Shown one piece after another: positions 37,521-47,707 of a stretch of 64,000 nucleotides of DNA. Below the pieces are notes generated by a model, which made no database searches, was not told the origin of the DNA, and was given only the letters and a program-made list of their open reading frames with translations. The number at the start of each line of letters is the position of its first letter. Position 1 is the stretch's first letter. The DNA lies in contig JAHLKG010000028.1 in assembly GCA_025526995.1 (NCBI GenBank), forward strand, positions 186,001 to 250,000. The letters run 5' to 3'. Made by a program: the position numbers and the translations under genes. The DNA is from Powellomyces hirtus. Its lineage: Eukaryota > Chytridiomycota > Chytridiomycetes > Spizellomycetales > Powellomycetaceae.

Positions 37521-39479
37521 TCACGCGGTTTTATGGTTCAGAGCGCGCTTTACCGTCTCGTGGCTAGAAATCTCGCCCGTCTGCGCCTGCGCCGACGCGG
37601 GGGCTTGGGTTCCATCAGGCTGGAGACCCAGTGCGGCGAGAGGGAGGACACCCTGGTGCCCTGTTGTGGTGTTGATGCCCGTCGCCCATCCGTCACCCCA
37701 TATCTTTTGTAGGACAACAGAGTCGCCAAGACGCACTTGGATTTCGTCGGGCGCTTTGGGGGAGTACATGCGCTAATGGAAAAGAAATCAAGTTCATGGT
37801 CAGTCTACACATATCCATGCAAAGGGAGCATTCGCCTTCAATCACGTTTGGGAATGGTTATTCTGTACGTACCTTGACCATATGGACGCGGTCCATAAAA
37901 AACTCATCGCGCTCCAGCGGGACTCCTTGAGCGTCCACCCACGGTAGGTTCGTATGGTTGCTGGTTACCGTGCTTTCGGTCGGCGACGACGGGATCGAGT
38001 ACGCGCCCGTGGTCGCAGCCGTCGTGGACGCCGCAGTCGTAGACTCGTTCGACACGTTCGTGTAGGCCGACACGCGGCGATTCTCGGGCGGGAGGGTCAT
38101 GTACTCCGGGGGCGATTGTGTGCGAGATATGGACGATTGAGAAGTGCTTGCTGCTGCTGCAGTTGCCGATGCTGCCGCGGCCTCCATTGCCTTTGTAGGT
38201 GGAAACTGCTGCTGCGAGTATCGATGTTCGATATCGTGGGTGGCGGACATGGGTCGAAGGAGGTGTGGCGATGTTGGTGTAGACGGAGGGACAGCGCACG
38301 AGTTTCTGCTCGAGTTCCGCTGTGCTGCTGCCGGTCGGAGATTCTGCATGTATTGGGCGTAGGTCTCTGCTTCGGTTGATCCCGAGGTGACCGATTCAGA
38401 TGATGGCGAGTCCTGGAATGAGGAGACGTGCGAGAAGGGCCGAGAGTGCTGCTTCATCTGCGATGCTGAACCGGGAGGAGTGGAGCTGGTCATGGAATGA
38501 CGATGCGAGAAGTAGCCGGATGCTTGACCTGGTGTCAAATGTGATGGGAGGTCATCCTTGCTTCGCCGTCGTCGGTAGAGCCAGAAACCGACCCCGCACC
38601 CCAGGAGGACCGCCACAATGGCCAGTCCAATCCCCAGTCCAACTTTCCACACTATTGAACTTGATGATGATTCCTGCTCCCGGTATTGGACGCCTATTTT
38701 CCAAAACCATTCGGTCAGATTTTGAAACGTAACTTGGCGCAAAGGAAAGTTCTTTGATGCCGTGCTTTACCTGTTTTGACTCCAATGTATACGTTCGGGA
38801 CCGCGTCAATTTTCTTCAAAAAGCAGGATTGGTCCGACACTCGATAATTCACGGCCGTGCAGACGTCGGCACCTCGTTTCTGGCATTCTTGAACGCACTG
38901 GTCAATTAGAGAAATGTTGCGCAAAGGATTGGCACCCTATATGATAATGCGAGGTTATATGAGTACTCGTTTCACAGCACAATCAAGTTGCAAACACATA
39001 TTCTTACGTCGACATCAAAATCGAGAGGTAGCGTCCTGTTCTCCCATGGTACGTTGATGTCCTGATACAAAAGTGGCTCATTTGGAGCAACTGCAAATAC
39101 CGTTGTTGTCAAGATGCGGCGCGGAAGACGTCGGATGGTACATGCGTTACTGGTCGCGTCCCATGTGAAGAACGAGCACGACAAATCCGCTTGACATGCA
39201 CGTGCACACTATATGATATTCAAAGGTAAATGGAAAGGACAAGGAATCTTTCATGCGGGGGTCCTTGACAAAAGCGCATCGCCATATTTTTACCTCACAG
39301 TCAGTTTTCGCCGGAGCCCTACTATCCGGGAGTTTCTCTCTCTGGTCAATCTTCGAGTCCGGAAAGTTGCCTGGGATGAGCACCCAGCCCGTACGGCTGT
39401 CACCAGGACATCGCTTGTCCGCGATCGCGACTCCCAGCACATTCGCAAGGAGAACAAAGATTTGCAAATGGTTGCGCAT
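37521..39479 (-). CDS. PAN-TM-SH3 protein B, with signal peptide
   Basis: Five exons (39479-39294, 39208-39008, 38936-38771, 38693-37873, 37772-37521), 541 residues. A clear signal peptide opens the protein (MRNHLQIFVLLANVLGVAIA). Two PAN-like Cys modules follow: CECARACQADLSC with FFTWDATSNAC and TIRRL, then CVQECQKRGADVC with VNYRVSDQSCFLKK. The membrane helix (VGLGIGLAIVAVLLGCGVGF, about residues 200-222) ends in YRRRRSK. A long Ser/Thr/Ala-rich cytoplasmic linker leads to a C-terminal SH3 domain (MVKVRMYSPKAPDEI, VRLGDSVVLQKIWGDGWA, GHQGVLPLAALG). It is the most complete member of the three-gene family and the best guide to topology: ectodomain outside, SH3 in the cytosol. An intron just before the CAR/DxC cysteine pair sits within 2 nt of the matching introns of A and C. 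Confidence 0.84.
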
Positions 39480-41023
39480 TCGCCCGGAGGTGGGGGTGGG
39501 TGTGACGTAACGGTGTTGCCGGCGGGAGATTGTGAGAGACTGACACTGGCGGGTAAGTGAGAGGAGTGGGCTCCCTTGTTATATGTGTCTTATGGTCGAA
39601 TGTTCGTTTGGAGATGTGGAGTGTCGGGTACCGCCAAGTGACAGCGGGGTTTTGAGGCTGGGGCGGGGAGGCTGTGTGAGGGAACCGAGGGGTGCAGAGG
39701 TCGCCCGAGCAATGAAGGCTTCTATAAAATTCCACTGTTGAGGCTTGGGACCTGTTATTGGAACTGTCAAATGAGGTGTGTGGAAGAAGAGTTCTCGGAG
39801 AAAAGAGGTTTTGGTGTGTTCTGTCTTCTGCATTATGGTCTCCCTGGTTTGTTTTTGAGTGTGTTTCCTTGTGTAGCGGCTCGGATTGGTGATAATGATG
39901 GATGATGATGGTGATGCATGGACTCGGAAAAAGGTGTGAAATTTGAAGCGCAAAACCGACCAACTTGAAAACAAAAGTTCTCTTCACCTCGCACAAGGAA
40001 CGAACGTGCGGTTCTAAAGGTTTTGCGTGAGCCGACTCTGTGACTTTGTGACCAGGCCACGCACCCAAGCTCGAATGCCGTGCAGTGCATGTGAGAGCCA
40101 GTGGGACAACGGGCTGAAGTCTTCCTTCCTTTAATGAGCGAATCCGTACGACCCCCCTGCGCCCTCCCACAGCTCAGCCAGAGTTTGGTGTCGTGATGAT
40201 GAGTGGATCTTTTCTCCTTGACCGATCCACGAAGGGAGTGGGTTGCACGAACGACCCGCCGATCCCAACGTCCGGGGCCCGGGGGCCCGGAGCCCGGACT
40301 CCGAAAGCTCCTCCATTCGAGTTTATTACCGGCGGGATCCATCCCGTTGCGACAAACGTCGAGGGCCTGTCGGTGAGACTGTGACCCCGACTGACTAACT
40401 CAGCCGTGCGACGGTTTGCGTAGTTCGTATGAACGAACGCCAGTCGATAGGAGTAAAGTTGCGCGTTTTCTCACACCTTTCCCATCGCGTTTCTCAAACT
40501 TCTGTGGCGCAGCAGACGCGTCCAATTTTGCACAGCCACCCGCCCCCTTCCCCGCGCCAACCTTCCACTAGCAAGCAGAGTGGCAGGCAAGAAAAACTTT
40601 CAAGTTCCTTTGCAAGGGAAACGGTCATCATGATGCTGAGATATCCACGTCGCCCTCCCATCCCTGTTTGAATCCAATGGTCACTCTCTCAAGTTTGCAA
40701 CTATCAATTCATTGGGGTGAGCTTGTTTATATTACTTGGCGTGGTTGCAAACTCTTTGTTTGGTTACTCACCGGTTGATTACTTACAAGTTAATGTTGGA
40801 AGATCGCTGCGCCCGCTCGCCTTCATCAAGCTCCATGTAATTTAATCACTAGCGGTAAAGGCGCTCTTAATAAGGACGTTGCGACTCGATGCCGTGTCTC
40901 GGCGGGTCTTCCATTCGTAGAGACTCGACCCAGGGGCACTATTTGTAATCCCAAGCCACGCTTCAGCATCATCGGCAACAACAACACTATATGACCCAGA
41001 GTCACGGCACAAGTGCCATCGAT
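39480..41023. other. Gene-poor region, first part
   Basis: About 1.5 kb upstream of PAN-TM-SH3 gene B. The open frames on the minus strand at 39400-40342 are low-complexity His/Ser/Pro readings of what is probably 5' flank. A GC-rich imperfect palindrome lies at 40270-40299. No gene or RNA is recognised. Confidence 0.45.
40270..40299. repeat. GC-rich imperfect palindrome
   Basis: The arms GTCCGGG and CCCGGAC enclose a run of GGGCCC-type blocks, giving a potential very stable hairpin in otherwise AT-richer intergenic DNA. No function is assigned. Confidence 0.6.
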
Positions 41024-41755
41024 TCAGTAGCTGTTGTCAAGGGGATCTGTAACTGCCTTCAAAAGTCGGAAGCGCAGGAGGTTATGAGGCCTAAATTCGG
41101 GTTTGTGTGGCAGAATAAGGACATGGCCCGTTGTGCTCTTGGAGGACACTAGGATCGTAGGACGCCAACCGCCCAATCTGATAATCTCTTTCATAGCTGC
41201 AAAAGCTTTGCGGCAATGGAGGGATCCAAAGGAGGTAACAGAAACTAGTCCATAGGTGTACAAGACTTTGATAACCTGTCCACTGCAGAAGCCAAACAGT
41301 AGCACTCATCTTTTCGGGTGGCGTTTCTGATGAGGCTGCACAGGAAAAAGTTTTTTTCGGCACTGCATCTGAGTTTCATGGCCAGCATCAGGTACGTTTT
41401 AGATCGGCATGTCCGGTGAAGTCATATCCGCGCCGCTGGTCCCGCTGACCTCCAACTCGGAAACTACATGATGATGGTTCGGATGTACTCGAGCCTTCTG
41501 TCTTTCCCATTGCCTCGATGTCGGGAACAACGTTAGAGCTTGTCGCACCGGCGGCTGCTGCACCTCCGTCCCACCAAGCGCTAGTCCAGCGCGCAATGGA
41601 AGACTTAATATCCTGATACACAGGATGTTGAAATATTCAGGTCCTCTTGCCAACGCTAAACGTCTTGCATCAGAGATACCGAATGCCCGGGTTTGAGCAA
41701 ACATCTTTCGTTGAAGCGCCATATGATCCTCGTACCATAATCTCCTGCCAAGCAA
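41024..41755 (-). other. Possible coding segments of an unrecognised minus-strand gene
   Basis: Two stretches read like protein on the minus strand: 41755-41399 (MALQRKMFAQTRAFGISDAR; in the neighbouring frame IARWTSAWWDGGAAAAG) and 41305-41024 (MKEIIRLGGWRPTILVSS, KPEFRPHNLLRFRLLKAV). No splice joins them in one frame that I can defend and no family is recognised. This could be a decayed or poorly resolved gene, or chance. Confidence 0.25.
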
Positions 41756-42186
41756 TGATGACTAGTCCTTCTCGTTTCTGCAATTTCTAGTCTACTGGGG
41801 TGGTATCAGAGGGACGATGACAACATTGGTAAGAGCGCAATGAATAGGAGCGGTGGTCTGGATTTATGTGCGGTTACTCGTGAATCAATTACTGCACGTC
41901 GTGGAGGAGGGTCCGGACACGCTGTTGCCATCTTTTGCAGAACATTCTCGGGTGACCTCGAGCAAGCGTAATGATAAATCTGGAAAGCGATTACGCTCGA
42001 GACATCGACAGATGCTGTCCTTCATTGGCAAATGAATGCCTATCAAGCAAAGAGTCCCTGCCGCGCCACAAAGGAAGCGGCCACAAATGTATGCCCGCAA
42101 CTATGCGCTCGAGAGTGCTTTAGAAAGCTTGGATTGAGCTCTCTTAGATATATTTTATTACAGAGGGTGTTTAGTATATCTGTATA
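41756..42186. other. Intergenic region, no gene recognised
   Basis: About 430 bases downstream of the dehydrogenase stop. Only short open frames occur. The AT-rich end near 42140-42186 is probably the dehydrogenase 3' UTR. Confidence 0.45.
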
Positions 42187-43551
42187 TCAAAATGTCGCCG
42201 CGTCTTGGTCCAAGATCCTTTCAACTTTTTGAACAGGGTATAAGACACGCGCCGCACCGTCCACCTCATCCAACGGCGGCACCTTCCACGGTCGGTTGTC
42301 CTCAAAATACTCATCAACCGAGATCCACCCCAGATCGCATCCATGGATCCAGAAGCTGTTCCCATTATGGGTTTTCAGCTTCGCCCCTTTGAGACACTTT
42401 GTGAGCATCGCGAGCCCCGCTTTCGCCATATTCGTGTAAATGTGGTTAGCTACGGTGAAAAGCCCTTCACGAGCATGCGCGTTGATGATGTAGGGGTGGG
42501 TGTGAGAGTTCTGGAGGTAGGCTGTGAGTTGTTGGATGAGAAGTATTGGTGCCACGGCGTTGATGCGGTATACTTCTTCCATCAAGGATTGGACCAGGTC
42601 GGGGAGTTGCATTTGCCAGGAGTTGATGGATTCGTTGGGGACGAAGCGGGAATCTTGATACCGGTTGAAAACCGCAAGCGGGTGGCAAAGATCGTGGATC
42701 GGTGTGATTGTTGTCGGTGGGTATGTTTGGAAGGTTTTGCTTTTCACGCGCTCGGATGGTTTGTGCGGCGCAAATGACCAGAATATCGATTTTGCCTTCA
42801 GGTATCCACAGCCCGAACGATTTCGTAAGAGTCGCAATGTCCGATGTGTCGAGAGCCAATGACCAGGGATAAAACGTCAAAAGTTCTTTCCACTGGTCCC
42901 AAAACGGGTACTGTTCAAACAACTGCAACGCCTTCTCCGGAAACCGCCATGTTCCAATCACAGTCGCGCCCGCCTGCAGCAACTTGATCACGACCTGGTG
43001 TCCCAGCTTTGTTCTCGCCCCAACGACTACCGCAACATGACCCGACAAGTTCCGCGTTAGATGTCGATATTGCTGAAACCTTGTACCACAGCGCATGCAC
43101 GAAAAGACATAGACGGGATGCGTCTTCTTGCAGGGTCGGTTGCAGCCATAACAGGTGAAGACCGTGGTTCGCGATGGGAGTATCAAAGAGACGTCGTTCA
43201 ACGGTGTGGCGGAGTCGAACGCGTGGAGAGCAACGCAGGTGGATTGGAGTTGCCGGGTCACGACGCTGTTTTTGGTGCTGAGAGCGGCCCACTCGTAGAT
43301 GGCCTTCTGAATTCCACGTCGTGTGTGTGAGAACGACTCGAGGAGTTTGGGCTTTTTGGGAAGCGGTTGTTGTCGGGAAAGAGTTGTAGAGTGTGCTTTC
43401 TCTTTGTTAGATTTTTCTTTGTTGGTGCAGAGGTCCCGGTGCTAGTGGTGGATGACAAGGTGCTGTCACCAGTAAACAGGGGTCGGATCCAGCGGAACAA
43501 TTTATAGATCAATAGGAGTAGGGGTCGGAACCATGACCTAGCGAAGATCAT
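42187..43551 (-). CDS. Short-chain dehydrogenase/reductase with N-terminal zinc ribbon
   Basis: The coding frame is secure from 43441 to 42748 and, after a 94-nt intron (42747-42654, donor GTGAAA, acceptor AAG), from 42653 to the stop at 42187. The 5' end is unresolved: an ATG at 43551 opens a hydrophobic leader (LLLLIYKLFRWI), but joining it to the main frame needs a junction near the AG at 43442 that I could not place. A four-cysteine zinc-ribbon-like motif (CYGCNRPC ... CMRC) precedes a Rossmann fold (VAVVVGARTKLGHQVVIKLL, with GATVIGTWRFPEKA) and a catalytic-side segment (EEVYRINAVAPILLIQQL, YTNMAKAGLAML, PPLDEVDGAARVLYP). The usual Tyr-x3-Lys is replaced by a TNMAK-type motif, as I recall for this SDR subgroup. 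NAD(P)H-dependent; substrate unknown. Confidence 0.72.
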
Positions 43552-44127
43552 GCATGCCTGTAAGACTGCCCACCTTGCCAGGTCAGAGGTGGTGGATCAG
43601 CCACGCCTGGTGTGAAGAACCCGGGAAGGTTGGAGAAGGAAGTGTGAAAACTGGCGCGTCTATCACGTGCGTGGCTTAGATAGTCTAGACTCCCACTGTG
43701 ATTCGGACGCGCTTTCTCCGTGCGCCTGTGTGTCAGTGTGAAAAAAAAAAAGTGTTAGTGCGATTCGCGAGGCTGGAGTCGGAACACAAAGATATACCCC
43801 GCACTCGGACACTCGGAGACTCCTGGCAAGAGTCCGACTTTCCAGGAAAGCTACCGTAAAAAGCATGCAAATTTGTAACAGTGTTTCCCCCTCAACGGCC
43901 ACTGGCACGCTGAATCTCGCTCGGCTGTGGCGGATTTGCACACGCCGCAGCAGAATGCGACGGTAGTATCTGCAGTACTACACCGCCTTACCCCTCCGTT
44001 TTGGCTTCCCTGTCGTTGTTAGACTGGGAGAAAATGTTATATAACAGAACACTGCACCGTGCGCTCGCCAAACCCCTTTCACCCACCTCATCGCCTAAAA
44101 ACCACCGATCATATTGCAGCAATAGAA
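43552..44127. promoter_or_regulatory. Divergent upstream region (dehydrogenase / PAN-TM-SH3 C)
   Basis: 576 bases between divergent genes. It holds a poly-A tract at about 43740-43751 and short pyrimidine tracts. It must carry both promoters; no specific element is claimed. Confidence 0.5.
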
Positions 44128-46087
44128 ATGGCCACTCGACCTCCAACAATATGTCGTTTGACGGAGGCTCAGCCAGTCTTCAGAATTGCCTGGGGAATCA
44201 ATGTTCCCTTTGGACAGAAACCTGGTGCCATTCCGACCGAAGTAAAAGCTGCCGCTCCGGATGTTTGTGCTTGGTAAGTTGAAGGTGTCTAGCGCAGGAG
44301 AGTAATTGACTGGGTCAAGTGATGGAGGTGGATGTTTGAGCGGAAGCCGACAGATGTTTGAGCGGAAAGATATGCGGCCCCTCGTTAATGAGGGTCTGTT
44401 ATGTTTTCTTGTATGCAAAGATGAAGGGCACCCTTTCCGTCCTTTCCGCCAACTGACAAGCTTTGCTTCCATCGTTAGTGCCCGAGCATGTCTAACGGGA
44501 AACCGATGCCACTGGTTTGGATACAACGAAGAGACCAACGAATGTTCCCTTCGCACATTGGGGGCTCCCCAACAAGGCTTCGAAACCATCTTCCTCGATG
44601 CTCCCGACCACATTCTCAACGGCGACTTGCCCCGTCCCGACCCCAACCAGTTCCTTGCGCGCTTTGCAGGAGACGCAGTGACAGGTGAAGAGTGCATTGC
44701 GCGGTGTCGCACTACGGCTGGATGTTTCTACGTCAATTGGAACGGGAAAGAATGCTATATGAAGCAGGCCGATGTGGTCAACAACCCACGGGTTGGAACG
44801 GGAATGTTGAGTTTATCGGGCGTGTTTCCCGATCTTCCCACTCTCCCGGGCAACTCCACCTCGGGCAACTCCACCGCGGGTGCTCCTGTTGCTGACCCGG
44901 CAAACCCGGCGCCCGGTTCCGCCCCCTCGGGCAGTAAGCCGCCAGCGGCACCAAATTCGGACTCGCAGAACCAAGTCCAAGTGAATTCTGACGACGGATC
45001 TGTCAACAACGCGGGATTAATCGCGGGCGCCATTTGCGGTGTGCTCGCTGCGATCATCATATTCTTCACCCTGGCTTGGTGCAAACGCAGAAGGGGGGCC
45101 GGTAAGAACAAGTATCCTCGTGTTGAACATGAGAGTCTCCCCGTTCGCCCAGCTGCAGCAGAGGTAGTGTACCAGTGGACAGACCCCGTTGAATGAAAGG
45201 GCAACCAACTGATCCTGCGTGGTTCTTTTCCGCAGGCTACTCCGTATAACAGGAATGTATCCCAAGCCCAAGTTTACAATCAGTATCCTGCATCAGCCAT
45301 GTCGCCTCTCCCGCACCAAAGCGTCGCATCTGCATCACCCATGATGTCCCCCCAGCGCCAAAGCATAGTCTCTGAATCGCCCATGATGTCCCCCTCACAC
45401 CAAAGCAACATGTCGGAACCCCATCGACAACAAGAACGCGAAGTTTACCATCGACCATTGGAGCAGCAAAGGTTCTCACAATCGTACACACAACCGTATT
45501 CACCCGAACCAACAGCACACCAAGTGTACTCTGTTCCCCAAGCCGAATCAATGGCGCAGCACCAAGTGTACTCCGTGCCGCACCAACAACCCGTCATGTC
45601 GCCGACGCCCGGTGTTTTCCCACCGCCGCCAAACCGTCCACCACCTCGACAATCCTTCTCGGACGATATGGAAGACTCTCGTCATCGCAGTCACACCACC
45701 CTCCCACCTGCCTACGACGAGCGTGCAAGCTCTCATGGCGGCTACGATGACGCCGCAATAGAATCCCGTAACGGCTACAATGACGACAAAGTCGCTCATA
45801 GCGCCTACGATGACGGCGCGACAGGCTCTGGTAGTGCCGCCGCGACAAGCTCCCATCGCAATTCCTCCGCGACTGCATCAATTCAATTTGAGGAATACTA
45901 CGCTATCCGCGAGCAGTTGCCACGCCACCACGACGATCTCGCCTTGCAAGAAGGGGATGCAGTCCTTGTGCAGCATTATATTGATGGAGGCAAATGTATT
46001 GCGGTCAATATGACGAGAGGAGGAAAGGGAATTTGTCCAGTGGACTTCCTGAAAGCGGGCCGAAGGGAGAAGAGCGGGTATCTGTAG
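44128..46087 (+). CDS. PAN-TM-SH3 protein C
   Basis: Three exons (44128-44273, 44479-45163, 45236-46087), 560 residues. The N-terminal block QPVFRIAWGINVPFG matches protein A closely and confirms the frame. Cys modules: CACARACLTGNRCHWFGY with ECSLRTL, then CIARCRTTAGCFYVNWNG with ECYMKQ, separated by DHILNGDLPRPDPNQF, nearly the same spacer as in A (DHVLVGDLPRPDPIDH). After a Gly/Ser/Pro-rich stalk comes one membrane helix (AGLIAGAICGVLAAIIIFFT) with a KRRRGAGK stop-transfer. The cytoplasmic linker has a short repeat (SPMMSP...QS) and Tyr/Gln-rich blocks (HQVYSVPQAES). The SH3 domain is C-terminal (YYAIREQL, LQEGDAVLVQHYIDGG, GGKGICPVDFLKAG). No signal peptide is seen in frame; an upstream exon may be missing. 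A and C are sister copies; B is more distant. Confidence 0.82.
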
Positions 46088-46309
46088 GTTTGAAGGCCGC
46101 TGTACAACAGTTGGATAGCTCCAGAATGTTTGAGTTGTAAGTTTACTTGATGAAATTAGCTAGATTTGATTCGCTCACATGAATTTCGAGATGTATATAG
46201 GGTTCCTCAATTTTAATTTTTGAACTGGCTAACGGGGTCCAAAGTGGTATAATTCCACATATGCCTGTGGCATCTAACAGTCTACATTCTCAACCCTACA
46301 TTTTACAAC

Positions 46310-47350
46310 CTACATCACCATACACCACCACCCTTCACCATCGGTTGCTTTGGCTCGCTTGGCCGGAGGCGGGGAGGGAGAGGCTTCGCGCTGCCGTTTG
46401 TTGCTAACGGCGAGCTTCGGGGCAGGGGGAGCTGCTGCGGCTAGCTTGGCGGTAGCTGGTCGGCCGCGTTTTTTGGCGCTGCCATTGTTGGGAAGTGCTG
46501 GGGTGGATGTGGTTTTGGCTTTGGTGGGAGACACTCGACTTGGCTTTTGTGGGGTGGGAGATGCGGGGAGGCTGGCAGCTGGTCGCCCTCGTTTTTTAAC
46601 GGGAGTGGTGGGGCCAAATGTGTTCTTGCTCGTGTTTTTGCGGGGCGTTCCCGGTTCCTTCTTTCCACGAGGTGAAGAAGCTTTGGCGGCGGTTTTGCTG
46701 TTGGGCGATTTGCCCTGTTTGGGTGTCGCTGGTGACGTCTTGCTGCGTCGCCGAGGAATGTGCACGTCAATCTCAAAGAATTCAGTCTTCACGACGTTTC
46801 GCTTCGGTCGACTGTTGAGACCGGTCACTCGATCCGCGATCTCGCCCATCACGACATCGACGGGGTGGTCTCTAACGTGAGTGTCCTTCTTTGCCGCTGC
46901 TTTGGCACGCGTGCGGACGTATGGGCACAGCCCATATCCTTTCTCTACAATCACTAGTTGTCCATCTTGCATGATGACCGATTCATCGTTTGCTTCGATT
47001 CCCGCCCTCTCTTCTTGTTTAGTGGTGAGAGGGAGTGTAATGCATTTCGTTTTGATGTAACCTTTGTTGGCAAGGTGTTCGAGCGCCGCTTCCACAGCTA
47101 GCACCGGAACCTTCTCCAGGGACATGAAGGTGCCGCCTCGGTAGTTTTCAATCTCTTCGACGATTTCCTGAAGGTCGATGAGCTCGCCTTTCCGCTTTTC
47201 CAACTCCAGCTCGTAGATGCAACGCAGTGCTTGTAGGCACATGTCGCGGTGCTTCTGGACGTTGTCCAGATGTTCGAACCCGAACTTGCTGTCCTGGTCC
47301 ATGGGCTCTGTTTTGATGATGGTGGTGGTGGACATGTCTGTGACTTCCAT
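46310..47350 (-). CDS. AT-hook DNA-binding protein ending in a CaaX box
   Basis: Single exon, 346 residues. Residues about 30-110 are helical (QALRCIYELELEKRKGEL, AVEAALEHLANKGYIK), then TKCITLPLTTKQEE, and fit a winged-helix-type fold, though no family is recognised. The C-terminal half is Lys/Pro/Ser/Ala-rich with two canonical AT-hook cores (TPVKKRGRPAAS and SAKKRGRPATAK) and further basic SP/TP motifs, pointing to minor-groove binding at AT-rich DNA and to cyclin-dependent-kinase-type phosphorylation sites. The protein ends GEGWWCMVM, where CMVM fits a CaaX box with Met at the last position, the type normally farnesylated. DNA binding plus a lipid anchor would suggest tethering of chromatin to a membrane such as the nuclear envelope; this is inference. 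Confidence 0.78.
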   Translation of the reverse strand: MEVTDMSTTTIIKTEPMDQDSKFGFEHLDNVQKHRDMCLQALRCIYELELEKRKGELIDLQEIVEEIENYRGGTFMSLEKVPVLAVEAALEHLANKGYIKTKCITLPLTTKQEERAGIEANDESVIMQDGQLVIVEKGYGLCPYVRTRAKAAAKKDTHVRDHPVDVVMGEIADRVTGLNSRPKRNVVKTEFFEIDVHIPRRRSKTSPATPKQGKSPNSKTAAKASSPRGKKEPGTPRKNTSKNTFGPTTPVKKRGRPAASLPASPTPQKPSRVSPTKAKTTSTPALPNNGSAKKRGRPATAKLAAAAPPAPKLAVSNKRQREASPSPPPAKRAKATDGEGWWCMVM

Positions 47351-47707
47351 GATGATGTTCTGTTGTGATCAACTGTGGAAATGAGACTTTGAAGACGGAA
47401 AAGACGGGGGAATGAGCGGGGCGGGGTGGCGAGCCGGGGGGTTTTATACGATAGGTCGGAGGTTTTTGAAAGAGGCGGGCGCCACGCTGACCAATGCATC
47501 CTACATATGGGCGAGGTCGATCCTCGCTGACATAAGCAAGCCAAAGCGCGTCTCTCTTTTTGGCGCGCGTGGATGTGGATTGAATCTAGGCCCCGGCGCC
47601 TCAAAAGCCCCCGCGCATACGTTTTCCACTTTTCCACTTTTTCCTTTCTTTTTTTTTCTTTCTTGCGTAATTTTCACGCCTTGGGATATCCACCCAACCC
47701 GTCCGCC
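47351..47707. promoter_or_regulatory. Divergent upstream region (AT-hook protein / coiled-coil protein)
   Basis: 357 bases between divergent starts, with a T-rich pyrimidine tract at about 47620-47665 just before the plus-strand start. It must carry both promoters. Confidence 0.55.

Noticed and set aside
39400..40170. Minus-strand open frame of 256 codons upstream of PAN-TM-SH3 B
   Set aside because: It overlaps the B signal-peptide exon in another frame and has random, His/Pro/Ser-rich content.
42654..42747. Apparent frameshift in the middle of the dehydrogenase gene
   Set aside because: A 94-nt intron with GTGAAA donor and AAG acceptor restores the frame exactly, and AAG acceptors occur in other genes here.
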